DNA from: Oscillospiraceae bacterium
GTDB taxonomy: Bacteria > Bacillota > Clostridia > Oscillospirales > Ruminococcaceae
Length of the DNA: 17,156 nt
NCBI GenBank assembly: GCA_018055565.1
Contig: JAGPHI010000002.1
Location: 1-17,156, forward strand
Direction: 5' to 3'
Shown one piece after another: positions 5,968 through 13,433 of the stretch. The notes below the pieces were generated by a model, which saw only the letters and a program-made list of their open reading frames with translations, searched no databases and was not told the DNA's origin. How positions within the stretch are numbered: the first letter of the stretch is position 1; each line of letters begins with the position of its first letter. The translations under genes and the position numbers were made by a program.

Positions 5968-7221
5968 TTATACGTTGCCCACCAGATTAAACATGCCAAA
6001 CATGGGCATGGCAATCGCAATGACCACCGCGCCTACCACAACGGCTATCACCACGGTCATCAGCGGCTCCATCATTGTGGTAACGCGCTTTGCGCTTTCA
6101 TCCGTTTGTGTTTCATACATATCGGCCATCTTAGAAAGCGTTTCCGACAAATTGCCGCTTTCCTCGCCCGCGCGCACCATGCTGATAAACACCGGCGCAA
6201 AAAATTTGTGTTTTGCCATCGCGGTGCTGATTGGATTGCCCATGCGCACCTCTTCTGAAATCTGCGTAAGGCCCGCAATCATAAATTGATTGGACAAAAC
6301 CGATTGCGCAATGCCCAGCGCGGACAAAAAGTCCTGCCCTGCCTCTAATAATGTAGATAAAATGCGTGCAAAGCGCGCCGTTTGCGAATGCAGCACCAGC
6401 GCCCCCGCTACAGGAATATGCAAAACCGCGCGATCCACCAAAATGGCAAAGCGCAAGCTGGTGCGGCGCAGCGCAATATACAAGGCAACGAGGCCAAAAA
6501 CGGCCACAAAAATCAAATACCAAAAACGGCTGAAAAACTTTGATATATTTAGCACCGATGTGGTAAACGCAGGCAAATCCTGCCCCATGCTGGCAAACAT
6601 CTCCACAAAGGTGGGCATTACAACAATATTAATAATAATCAGCACGATAATCACCAGCACCAGCAAGATGCATGGATAAATGGCCGCGCTTTGCACCTTG
6701 CCAATCAGCGTATTTTGCTTTTCGATGTTGCGCGCAATTTGTGCAAAGCTGCGCTCCAGCCGCCCGTCGGCCTCACCTGCGCGCACGATATTTACCGCTA
6801 CGCAATCAAACGCAGCAAATTTCTCCATCGATGCCGACAGCGCCACACCGTTCATCATATCAACATGCAATTCGCGAAATAAATGGCGAAGCCGCGCGTT
6901 TTTTTCGTTTTCCATCATCACTTCGATGGCCATGCTTAAGGTAACGCCCGCTTTGAGCATAATGGAAAGCTGATTAAACACCATAATCATCTTTTTGCGC
7001 GGAAACTTTTGCTTGTGGATATCCTTTTCAAACAGCTCGGCCGTGAAAATGCTTTTGGCCTCGCTGCCGTCCGCCCCAAGATTGATTTTGGCTTGCGAAA
7101 GCTCTGTGGGCACGAGCTTTAATTCTCGCAGCTTTTGCAGCGCGCTTGCTTCATTTTCGGCGCTGATTTCGCCTTTTGTACGTTTGCCGTTTTCCTGCAC
7201 GGCAAAATAGGTGTATTTCAA
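5968..7221 (-). CDS. pilC: Type IV pilus/T2SS inner-membrane platform protein PilC/GspF, TTG start
   Basis: This 417-residue protein is full length for the family. The N terminus (MKYTYFAVQENGKRTKGEI) is the usual PilC opening. Two copies of the T2SSF domain follow, each with a conserved core: VRAGEADGRLERSFAQIA (146-163) and VRAGEESGNLSETLSKMA (349-366). Hydrophobic helices lie at about 183-202, 232-250 and 387-410. PilC is the rotor-like platform in the cytoplasmic membrane that couples PilB or PilT ATP hydrolysis to pilin insertion or removal. The start is TTG at 7221, with GGAGGG 6 nt upstream; the ATG a few bases before it is out of frame and stops after two codons. The gene lies 21 bp downstream of pilB and upstream of the prepilins. 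Confidence 0.95.
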   Translation of the reverse strand: MKYTYFAVQENGKRTKGEISAENEASALQKLRELKLVPTELSQAKINLGADGSEAKSIFTAELFEKDIHKQKFPRKKMIMVFNQLSIMLKAGVTLSMAIEVMMENEKNARLRHLFRELHVDMMNGVALSASMEKFAAFDCVAVNIVRAGEADGRLERSFAQIARNIEKQNTLIGKVQSAAIYPCILLVLVIIVLIIINIVVMPTFVEMFASMGQDLPAFTTSVLNISKFFSRFWYLIFVAVFGLVALYIALRRTSLRFAILVDRAVLHIPVAGALVLHSQTARFARILSTLLEAGQDFLSALGIAQSVLSNQFMIAGLTQISEEVRMGNPISTAMAKHKFFAPVFISMVRAGEESGNLSETLSKMADMYETQTDESAKRVTTMMEPLMTVVIAVVVGAVVIAIAMPMFGMFNLVGNV

Positions 7222-7227
7222 AGCATT

Positions 7228-7233
7228 CCCTCC
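7228..7233 (-). promoter_or_regulatory. Ribosome binding site deciding the TTG start of pilC
   Basis: GGAGGG stands 6 nt before TTG 7221 on the minus strand. The intervening ATG gives only ATG-CTT-TGA, so TTG is the only workable start that keeps the family-typical N terminus. Confidence 0.7.
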
Positions 7234-7242
7234 AATCCTGCG

Positions 7243-8931
7243 TTATTCTTCGGCAAAGTCCACCAGCTGCGCCGCTTCTTCAAAGCTGGTTTCGCCCGCC
7301 AGCACCAACGCGCGTGCGTCGTTTGCAATGGAATACATGCCCTCGCTGCACGCAAGCTCGCGCAGGCGGTCCGACGATTCCGACGCGTTGATGGACGCGC
7401 GCAAAAGCGGCGTGATGGGCATCACCTCTGCAAGCACCGTGCGGCCTGTAAAGCCTGTGCCTGTGCAATGCGGGCAGCCCACATGCCGATATAACGTAAG
7501 CGGCTTTTCGCCCTCGGCATGCAAAAGCTGTTTTTGCGTGGCAGACGCGGTATACGCCTTTTTGCACTGCGGGCATAGCTTGCGCACAAGGCGCTGGCTG
7601 ATAACGCCCACAACGCTTGAGGCCACCATAAACGGCTGAATGCCCATATCCATTAAACGCACAACGGCGCTTGGCGCGTCATATGTGTGCAGTGTAGAAA
7701 ACACCAAATGCCCTGTGATAGACATGCTGGTGGCAATTTCGGCGGTTTCGCGATCGCGGATTTCGCCAATCATCACCACGTCGGGGTCTTGGCGCAGCAC
7801 GCTGCGCAAAACAGCGGGAAACGTAAGCCCCTGCGCGGGATTGATATTCACCTGCGTGATACCCGGCACCAGCATTTCCACCGGGTTTTCCACCGTAACA
7901 AGGTTAATTTCGCTGCGCTGTATTTCGCTAAGCGCCGCGTACAGCGTGGTGGATTTGCCGCTGCCCGTGGGGCCTGTTACCAGCACAATGCCATATGGCT
8001 TATGAATCAATGTTTCCAGCACCGCGCGGTTGCCGCTTGAAAAGCCCAGCGCATCCACATTCAGGTTAAAGCCCAGTGACGTTGTGATACGAATTACAAT
8101 CTTTTCGCCAAACACGCCCGGCAACGTGGATAAACGCAAATCGATATTGTTTGTGCCCGAATTATACGTGGCGCGGCCATCCTGCGGGATACGCTTTTCG
8201 GCAATAGACATGCCCCCGATAAATTTTAAGCGGCTGCAAACCGAGGGAAAAATCTCGTTGCCTGTATTGATATAATCCAAAAGCTTGCCATCCACGCGAA
8301 AGCGCACGCGCATATTGCGCGGCCCCGGCTCGATATGAATGTCGCTGGCTTTCATGATGACCGCCTGCTCCAGCATATTGTTTACAAAGCGAATAATGGG
8401 CTGCTCTTCATCATTTGCGGCCTGCGCAGCGGCGGCGCTTGCCGCGCTTGCCAGCTCGTTGGAATCGGCCAGCGCTTTTGCCGCGTCAAACACCTTTTGC
8501 GTGGTGTATAGCTCGTGAATTTTCTCGGACACGCGACTTTTTTCGCAAATATAAATTTCGGCGGTAAGGCCGGTATGGATCTCGATATCATGCACCGAGG
8601 CGTAATCCATCGGGTCAGACACGGCCAGCTTTAGCGTGCCGCCCTGCTTGTCAAACGGCAGCATATTAGACGCGCGCGCCATTGCCTCCGGCACCAAAAG
8701 CGATAACGCTGGGTCAATGCGCACCGAAGCAAGGTCAACATATTTTAAATGCAGCTGGTCGCGCAAAGCACGGCAAAGCTGCTCCTCGGTAATAAAATTG
8801 CTTAAAATCAGCTGTGTGCCCAGACGATGCCCCGTTTCTTTTTGCGTTTTGAGCGCCGCTTCCAAATCCTGCTTTGTGATAACGCCCGCATTGATCAAGA
8901 TTTCTCCAAGCTTTGCATTAAATACGTTCAT
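7243..8931 (-). CDS. pilB: Pilus extension ATPase PilB/GspE with N-terminal MshEN domain
   Basis: A 562-residue secretion ATPase, full length. The N terminus has two 24-residue MshEN-type motifs beginning KLGEILINAG (7) and RLGTQLILSN (36), spaced as in MshE, where they bind cyclic di-GMP. The central domain (about 175-300) leads into Walker A GPTGSGKST (320-328), Asp box (VTVENPVE, 345-352), Walker B VVMIGEIRD (385-393) and His box HLVFSTLHT (408-416). Four cysteines in CPQC (453, 456) and CPHC (486, 489) form the usual zinc site. The Asp box has Asn where Asp is common (ENPVE). The enzyme hydrolyses ATP under the membrane to drive pilus extension through PilC, encoded next. An alanine-rich linker lies at about 158-172. 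Assignment is firm; c-di-GMP control is inferred. Confidence 0.96.
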   Translation of the reverse strand: MNVFNAKLGEILINAGVITKQDLEAALKTQKETGHRLGTQLILSNFITEEQLCRALRDQLHLKYVDLASVRIDPALSLLVPEAMARASNMLPFDKQGGTLKLAVSDPMDYASVHDIEIHTGLTAEIYICEKSRVSEKIHELYTTQKVFDAAKALADSNELASAASAAAAQAANDEEQPIIRFVNNMLEQAVIMKASDIHIEPGPRNMRVRFRVDGKLLDYINTGNEIFPSVCSRLKFIGGMSIAEKRIPQDGRATYNSGTNNIDLRLSTLPGVFGEKIVIRITTSLGFNLNVDALGFSSGNRAVLETLIHKPYGIVLVTGPTGSGKSTTLYAALSEIQRSEINLVTVENPVEMLVPGITQVNINPAQGLTFPAVLRSVLRQDPDVVMIGEIRDRETAEIATSMSITGHLVFSTLHTYDAPSAVVRLMDMGIQPFMVASSVVGVISQRLVRKLCPQCKKAYTASATQKQLLHAEGEKPLTLYRHVGCPHCTGTGFTGRTVLAEVMPITPLLRASINASESSDRLRELACSEGMYSIANDARALVLAGETSFEEAAQLVDFAEE

Positions 8932-8964
8932 CTACAATCCATCCCTTTCTTGGAAACTGTGCCG

Positions 8965-8992
8965 TTTCGGCTTTTGGCTTTTATAGCCGAAA
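8965..8992. repeat. Inverted repeat at the end of the peptidase gene
   Basis: TTTCGGCT (8965-8972) and AGCCGAAA (8985-8992) are a perfect 8-bp inverted repeat with a 12-nt loop, covering the stop codon of the prepilin peptidase gene just before pilB. It may slow exonucleases or tune relative expression within the operon, or be fortuitous. Confidence 0.3.
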
Positions 8993-9673
8993 AAGCCCCA
9001 AATACCAAGCAAACAAATGCTGCCACTCGTGTTGTAAAGCCAGCGCCGCTGCGATGCCCAGCACAAGATATGGGCCAAACGGCTGGCTGGACTTGCGCGT
9101 TATGCGTTTCGCCAAAAGCAAAACGGCAAACGCAGCCGCCGCCGTAAACACCGCTATCACGCTTGCGGCCAAAAGCCCCTGTGCCCCGCACAAAAACCCC
9201 GCCAAGCAAAACAGCTTCACATCGCCCATGCCCATTGCCTCGGCGTGATACAATTTCCCCGCCAGCCAAAACACGGCAAGGCTGCCCAAAAGGCCTATCC
9301 CCGCGCCCAAAAGCGCCGATACAATGCCGTTTTGCAGCGCAATCGGCGCGCCAAACAGCGCTGCGGCCAGCATCAATTCATCCGGCAAAATGCAATAGCG
9401 CCAATCGCACCAAGCCAAAAGCAATAATATGCCCGACAAAATTGCAAAGGCCGTTACGCCGATGCCGTTTGCTTGCCGCGCAAAAGCCATGCCTGTTACG
9501 GTATTGGCCAGCACAAAAAGCGCCACGCGCCCCGTGCGCGTTTTGCGCGCGGCTTTATCGTGTTTTTCCGCGGGTGGCTCGCCGTAATCGCAAAGCCATT
9601 TATCCGGCAGCCATGCAGCGCAAAGCGCCGCAAACGCGCCTGCTGCCGCGCTTATAATCGCCGCTTTTATCAT
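8981..9673 (-). CDS. pilD: Prepilin peptidase (A24 family), short form
   Basis: An integral membrane aspartic peptidase of 230 residues from ATG 9673, which overlaps the stop of the upstream gene as ATGA; an in-frame ATG at 9712 would add 13 residues. Catalytic aspartates are Asp90 in CDWRYCILPDE and Asp151 in GMGDVKLF, and PFGPYLVLG (198-206) is also typical. It would cleave the leader peptides of the three prepilins encoded downstream. The N-terminal CxxC...CxxC cytoplasmic domain that methylates the new N terminus in PilD/PulO-type enzymes is absent: only a short loop (LPDKWLCDYGEPPAEKH) stands between the first two helices. It is therefore probably a peptidase only. Confidence 0.9.
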   Translation of the reverse strand: MIKAAIISAAAGAFAALCAAWLPDKWLCDYGEPPAEKHDKAARKTRTGRVALFVLANTVTGMAFARQANGIGVTAFAILSGILLLLAWCDWRYCILPDELMLAAALFGAPIALQNGIVSALLGAGIGLLGSLAVFWLAGKLYHAEAMGMGDVKLFCLAGFLCGAQGLLAASVIAVFTAAAAFAVLLLAKRITRKSSQPFGPYLVLGIAAALALQHEWQHLFAWYLGLFRL

Positions 9674-10224
9674 ACTTTTTCTTTGGTGTACATCGACACC
9701 GTTATAACGCATGCATCCCCAGGAGCATCATTTGTTTTTTGAAATGCAAAGTCGGTAACGTAAATGCCGCAGCCCTCGTTTGCTTCAAGGCTTTGGATAA
9801 AGCCCGCGGGCGGCTCGTGGATGCCGGCCAGCGTAACGCTTGCGCTGTATAAAAGCGTTTCGGGTGCATCGGCCAATGTGGCATCGCCCGCCGCGCTGAT
9901 GGCAAGCGATTTCACCGACACGTCATTTGCATCGGCGGCGGCATAAATCAAATCCGAAAACACCACCTGCTGCTTTAATCGCATGTCTTGTGCAAACTGC
10001 GCGTCCAGTGTTTCTTTTGCGGCCTGTAGCGCATTCAGATTAAACTCGTGCGGGGCCAATAAATCCACCTGCGTTTTTGCGTTTGCATATTGCGCGTCCA
10101 GCTCGTTAATTTTTTGCGAAAACTTTGGAAAAAACACCAGCAAATACAATAGCACAACGGCCAAAAGCAGCAGCAAATACAGCACTGTTTTGCTAAACAA
10201 GCTTTTCATGCTTTTTTTGTTCAT
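9670..10224 (-). CDS. PilO/GspM-like inner-membrane alignment protein
   Basis: A 184-residue bitopic membrane protein: short basic N terminus, one hydrophobic helix (about 13-32), a coiled-coil-like stretch (about 35-82) and a C-terminal domain that fits the ferredoxin-like fold of PilO/GspM by size and position. Sequence similarity in this family is low, so the call rests on architecture and on the position directly after the PilM-PilN fusion. It begins 1 nt after that gene's stop, with GGAGGG inside the upstream gene's last codons, and overlaps the peptidase gene by 4 bp, so all three are probably translated in a coupled way. It would form a membrane complex with the PilN-like part of the fusion to link PilM and PilC/PilB. 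Confidence 0.75.
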   Translation of the reverse strand: MNKKSMKSLFSKTVLYLLLLLAVVLLYLLVFFPKFSQKINELDAQYANAKTQVDLLAPHEFNLNALQAAKETLDAQFAQDMRLKQQVVFSDLIYAAADANDVSVKSLAISAAGDATLADAPETLLYSASVTLAGIHEPPAGFIQSLEANEGCGIYVTDFAFQKTNDAPGDACVITVSMYTKEKV

Positions 10225-10225
10225 A

Positions 10226-11785
10226 TCAGTTGTTCCCTCCTATATCCTGCAAAAGGTCTTCCGGTGTGGTTTCCACAGGTGTTTGCTCCGGCGCGGGCGT
10301 GGGCGCGGGCAGCGCGATATACGAGGAAGGTGTAAACGATAAGCGGCAATTGTAAAGGCCTGTTTCGTCCAAATCGCTGGAAAGGGTTAAATTTAAGTAA
10401 TAGCCTTTATTTTGATAGATTTTTTCCTTCAGCTGTAAAAACAGCTGGATGTCTTTGGTTTTAAATTGCACATCATACTGCCCCACAGTGCCATCGTAGG
10501 AAATGGATTCCAGCATAAGCCCGTCTGTAAACAGTGCTTGCACATCGGGCAGCGTTTCGCCCATATTGGAGGTGTAATCCTTTAGCGCCGCAAGCTTATT
10601 GTCGATGCTTAAAACGCGCGTTTGCGCCTCGGCGGCTGCGGCCAGCGCGTTGGCCACAGGGGATAGCGCGGCAAGGCGCGTTTCAATGGCCGCAACAGAC
10701 TGCGTTTTCAGCGCCACCGCAAAAGGCTGCGCCAAAAGCCCGATGGCCACCAGCGCTGTAACGGCAGCACACGTAAACGTGTTTACTCGCGTGCTTTTTT
10801 TGGCTTCGCGCAGCGCACCCAGCAAATCCAGCTTCGAGGCCGCGCCGCCGATATTGATAAACGCCGCGGTAAGCGGCTTTTTAAACGCAATAGATGCGGG
10901 CAGCTGCACATCGTCCACAAACACGCACGGCAAACCCAAATTGTCTACTGCCATTGCGCGAAAGCCCTCGTTTGCGCAGGCGTCTCCCGAAATAAAAAAC
11001 GCCTCCAGCTCCAAATGGATCGGCGCACACACCACGCGCACCGTGCGCAAAATATCCCAAATAAACGAGGTGGCAAGCCCCTGTACTTCCTCGGCAAATT
11101 CGGGTGCAAATTCGCCTGTTTCCAGTGTTTTCAGCGCGGTTTTTTCATCGGTTTGCATGGCCTGCACCAGCGTGGGCAAAAGCGATGCCGAAAGCCCCGG
11201 CAAACGCCGCTGGCTTGCCAAAAGGCCATTGGCATAAATATTAATTAATGTATAGTCATAGCCAAAATCGATAGCCGCATACGTTTTATCGCCCATCACC
11301 GTGGGCAGTGCCATCGCGCATGCCGCCGCAAACGCATCAAAGCCCGAATGGATGCACGCCACGCTAAAGCCCTCACCCGCAAAACCCATCTCAATGCTTT
11401 TCAGGATATTCAGTGGCGTTGCCAGCAAAAGGCACACATGCTCCTTTGCGGCATTTTGGTAGGCCCCAAACGGCAGATGCGACACCGAAAAATGGTCATA
11501 TTGCTCACGCAGCACCGTGCGGGCCTCCAGCCTTGCAAAGCCGGCAACCGCCTTTTCCGCCACGGGTTGGTGCGAAAATTCTTTAAATACCACATCGTCC
11601 ATTAGCGTGATGCTAATGCGCCTTGCTTTCACATTGCACGCTTTCAGCGCTTGCTTTACTTGGGCCGCAGCGGCAGCATAGCTGGTAGTATTTTGCTCGC
11701 GCGGTAAGCGAAACAGCGGCTTGCCCGCAGCCGCAGTGTGCAGTGTTGCAATCATTTGTGTGCTTGTAAACACCAAGCTGATCAT
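10226..11785 (-). CDS. PilM-PilN fusion (GspL-like) pilus assembly protein
   Basis: A 519-residue protein from ATG 11785, which AGAGGG 6 nt upstream supports over a TTG nine codons earlier. Residues 1 to about 315 are an actin-like (ASKHA) PilM domain; the phosphate-binding block AAIDFGYDYTLINIY (170-184) and the later FFISGDAC (263-270) are visible. A single hydrophobic helix lies at about 335-357. It is followed by a coiled-coil stretch (360-405) and a PilN-like C-terminal domain (about 410-488), ending in a Pro/Thr-rich tail. In most type IV pilus systems PilM and PilN are separate proteins joined through an INLLP-type peptide of PilN; here the two are one chain, as in GspL of type II secretion. 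First gene of the operon. The nucleotide site looks present, though bound ligand is not proven. Confidence 0.82.
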   Translation of the reverse strand: MISLVFTSTQMIATLHTAAAGKPLFRLPREQNTTSYAAAAAQVKQALKACNVKARRISITLMDDVVFKEFSHQPVAEKAVAGFARLEARTVLREQYDHFSVSHLPFGAYQNAAKEHVCLLLATPLNILKSIEMGFAGEGFSVACIHSGFDAFAAACAMALPTVMGDKTYAAIDFGYDYTLINIYANGLLASQRRLPGLSASLLPTLVQAMQTDEKTALKTLETGEFAPEFAEEVQGLATSFIWDILRTVRVVCAPIHLELEAFFISGDACANEGFRAMAVDNLGLPCVFVDDVQLPASIAFKKPLTAAFINIGGAASKLDLLGALREAKKSTRVNTFTCAAVTALVAIGLLAQPFAVALKTQSVAAIETRLAALSPVANALAAAAEAQTRVLSIDNKLAALKDYTSNMGETLPDVQALFTDGLMLESISYDGTVGQYDVQFKTKDIQLFLQLKEKIYQNKGYYLNLTLSSDLDETGLYNCRLSFTPSSYIALPAPTPAPEQTPVETTPEDLLQDIGGNN

Positions 11786-11837
11786 GCGATACCCTCTTTC
11801 TTCTTGGCACAATTACCACAGAATACATATACCAATA

Positions 11838-11843
11838 ATTATA
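11838..11843 (-). promoter_or_regulatory. -10 box of the probable pilus operon promoter
   Basis: The minus strand reads a perfect TATAAT here, about 50 bp before the PilMN ATG. The best -35 candidate (CGGACT, 17 bp upstream) matches the consensus in only three positions, so the promoter may need an activator or be weak. This is the only promoter-like site I see upstream of the eight minus-strand pilus genes. Confidence 0.5.
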
Positions 11844-11984
11844 CAACAAAAATCATAAAAAGTCCGCTATTTTTTAAAATTTTTACCTGCTGCCAATAAG
11901 TGGGCGGCAATGCGCAAAAACACTGTCGCAAAGAGCTGCGTTTTGCTGTTTTGGCGCATGGTTTTTTGCCACTGGAAAAAAACA

Positions 11985-12008
11985 TATAATAATGGTACAA
12001 TAATACAC
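11985..12008 (+). promoter_or_regulatory. Rightward -10 box and operator-like half-site before the MFS gene
   Basis: TATAAT at 11985-11990 has no good -35 partner (a T-run lies 16-17 bp upstream). Immediately downstream, at 11996-12008, is TACAATAATACAC, identical to bases 1436-1448 of the palindromic operator of the GntR/ABC operon. It would cover the expected start site near 11997, the same geometry as in the other promoter. The left arm is not present, so binding would be to a single arm. Confidence 0.5.
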
Positions 12009-12059
12009 AAGCACTTGCGCAGATGCGCAAATCCTGCGCACAAAAGAAATCTTTCGCAA

Positions 12060-12087
12060 AAAGACGCGCGGCTTTACCGCGCGCTTT
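12060..12087 (+). other. GC-rich hairpin in the leader of the MFS gene
   Basis: CGCGCGG (12065-12071) pairs with CCGCGCG (12077-12083) around a 5-nt loop, extended by AAAG/CTTT (12060-12063 and 12084-12087) with one bulged A. It ends 17 bp before the MFS start codon and just upstream of its ribosome binding site. There is no U-run, so it is more likely a leader structure affecting translation or RNA stability than a terminator. Confidence 0.45.
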
Positions 12088-12104
12088 AAGAAGGGAACGT
12101 TGTT

Positions 12105-13397
12105 ATGAAACTGGATTACAAGCGCACTTTATTTGTTGGCCTTGCGTTCATGTCTATCTGCTCGTTTTGGCAAGTGTATGACGGCATTGTGCCGTTGATT
12201 TTGAAAAACACCTTTCAAATCGGCGATTTTTGGGCGGGCTGGGTGATGGCCGCAGACAATGTGCTTGCGCTGTTTATGCTGCCGCTTTTTGGTGCGCTGA
12301 GTGATAAAACGCGCTCGCGCTTTGGGCGGCGCATGCCGTTTATCGTGGGCGGCACCATCTTGGCGTGCACGGCCATGCTGGTATTGCCGTTTGCCGATGC
12401 CATTGTCAGCTTGCCGCTGTTTTTTGTGGGGCTGGGCGTTGTGCTGTTTGCCATGTCTACGTATCGCAGCCCCGCCGTGGCGCTGATGCCCGACGTTACC
12501 ATGAAGCCTTTGCGCAGTAAGGCAAACGCCGTGATTAACCTTATGGGCGCCATCGGCGGCATCATTATGCTGGGTGCCATCCCCTTATTGGTATCTAAAA
12601 CGGGCAAGCCCAATTATTTTCCGCTGTATCTTTTTACCATCGCGATTATGGCAGTATGCGTTTTGGTGCTGGTGTGGAAAATTAACGAGCCAAAATGCGT
12701 AGAGCAAATGCATGCCGACAGCCTTGCCGCCGGCATCGACACCGCTGCCGAAAAGCAAAAAAGCCCCGATGCGCCGAAGCAAAAGCTGCCGCGCGATGTG
12801 TTTATCAGCCTTTGCTTTATCCTTGCCAGTGTATTTTTTTGGTTTATGGGCTATAATGCCGTTACCACGGCATTTAGCAAATACGCCAATATCGCTTGGG
12901 GCATGCAGGGGGGCAATTACGCGTTGGTGCTTTTGGTGGCGCAGGCCGCGGCCATCGTGTCTTACCTGCCCGTTGGCATGCTTGCCAGCAAAATAGGCCG
13001 CAAGAAAACCATTTTGCTGGGCATTGTGATGCTGGCCGTTTCGTTTTCGTCCGCTATGTTTTTCAAAAGCTTTTCCGCCATGATTTTCTTTTTCTTTGCG
13101 CTTGCGGGCATCGGCTGGGCGTTTATCAACGTGAACAGCTACCCAATGGTTGTGGAGATGTCAAATGGCGCAGACGTGGGCAAATATACCGGCTATTATT
13201 ACACGTTTTCGATGCTGGCGCAAACCATCACGCCCATCTGCTCCGGCGCACTTTTGCAGTTTTTTGGCTATCACACGCTGTTTCCGTATGGTGCCTTTTT
13301 TGTGGCACTCAGCTTTGTAACCATGCTGTTTGTGCGCCACGGCGACAGCCGCCCGACGCAAACCAAAAGCATCGAAGCCTTTGGCAGCGAGGAATAA
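12105..13397 (+). CDS. MFS transporter, GPH/SLC45-like (probable sugar permease)
   Basis: A 430-residue protein with about twelve hydrophobic segments in two halves joined by a polar loop (about 195-230). The MFS loop motif GALSDKTRSRFGRRMPFI (63-80) is repeated in weaker form in the second half as GMLASKIGRKKTI (291-303). The block TYRSPAVALMPDVTMKPLRS (119-138) followed by NAVINLMGAIGG is typical of the glycoside-cation symporter and SLC45-like group. Such proteins import sugars or glycosides with protons or cations. AAGGGA lies about 10 nt upstream of the ATG. It is the first gene of the rightward transcript, 36 bp before the GT-like gene. It is unrelated in detail to the UMF1 gene at the window start. 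Substrate not known. Confidence 0.85.
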   Translation: MKLDYKRTLFVGLAFMSICSFWQVYDGIVPLILKNTFQIGDFWAGWVMAADNVLALFMLPLFGALSDKTRSRFGRRMPFIVGGTILACTAMLVLPFADAIVSLPLFFVGLGVVLFAMSTYRSPAVALMPDVTMKPLRSKANAVINLMGAIGGIIMLGAIPLLVSKTGKPNYFPLYLFTIAIMAVCVLVLVWKINEPKCVEQMHADSLAAGIDTAAEKQKSPDAPKQKLPRDVFISLCFILASVFFWFMGYNAVTTAFSKYANIAWGMQGGNYALVLLVAQAAAIVSYLPVGMLASKIGRKKTILLGIVMLAVSFSSAMFFKSFSAMIFFFFALAGIGWAFINVNSYPMVVEMSNGADVGKYTGYYYTFSMLAQTITPICSGALLQFFGYHTLFPYGAFFVALSFVTMLFVRHGDSRPTQTKSIEAFGSEE

Positions 13398-13433
13398 GCG
13401 CAGCTTTTCAAACAGAGAGGAATTATACCCACC

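Larger units (their letters stand above)
11786..12104. other. Divergent control region between pilus operon and MFS-GT-pilT operon
   Basis: A 319-bp stretch without a convincing gene. It is AT-rich at 11811-11880 and holds the leftward TATAAT (11838-11843), a rightward TATAAT (11985-11990), a 13-base copy of the YtrA-type operator half (11996-12008), an inverted repeat TTGCGC/GCGCAA near 12015-12030 and a GC-rich hairpin at 12060-12087. No tRNA or known riboswitch was recognised. Confidence 0.6.

Noticed and set aside
5555..6289. 244-codon plus-strand frame opposite the first prepilin and pilC
   Set aside because: Entirely antisense to pilC and the prepilin, with no ribosome binding site or known motif.
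11839..12030. Cys-rich 63-codon frame on the minus strand in the control region
   Set aside because: No good ribosome binding site, it covers the promoter and operator-like elements, and its composition follows the AT-rich intergenic DNA; no family recognised.
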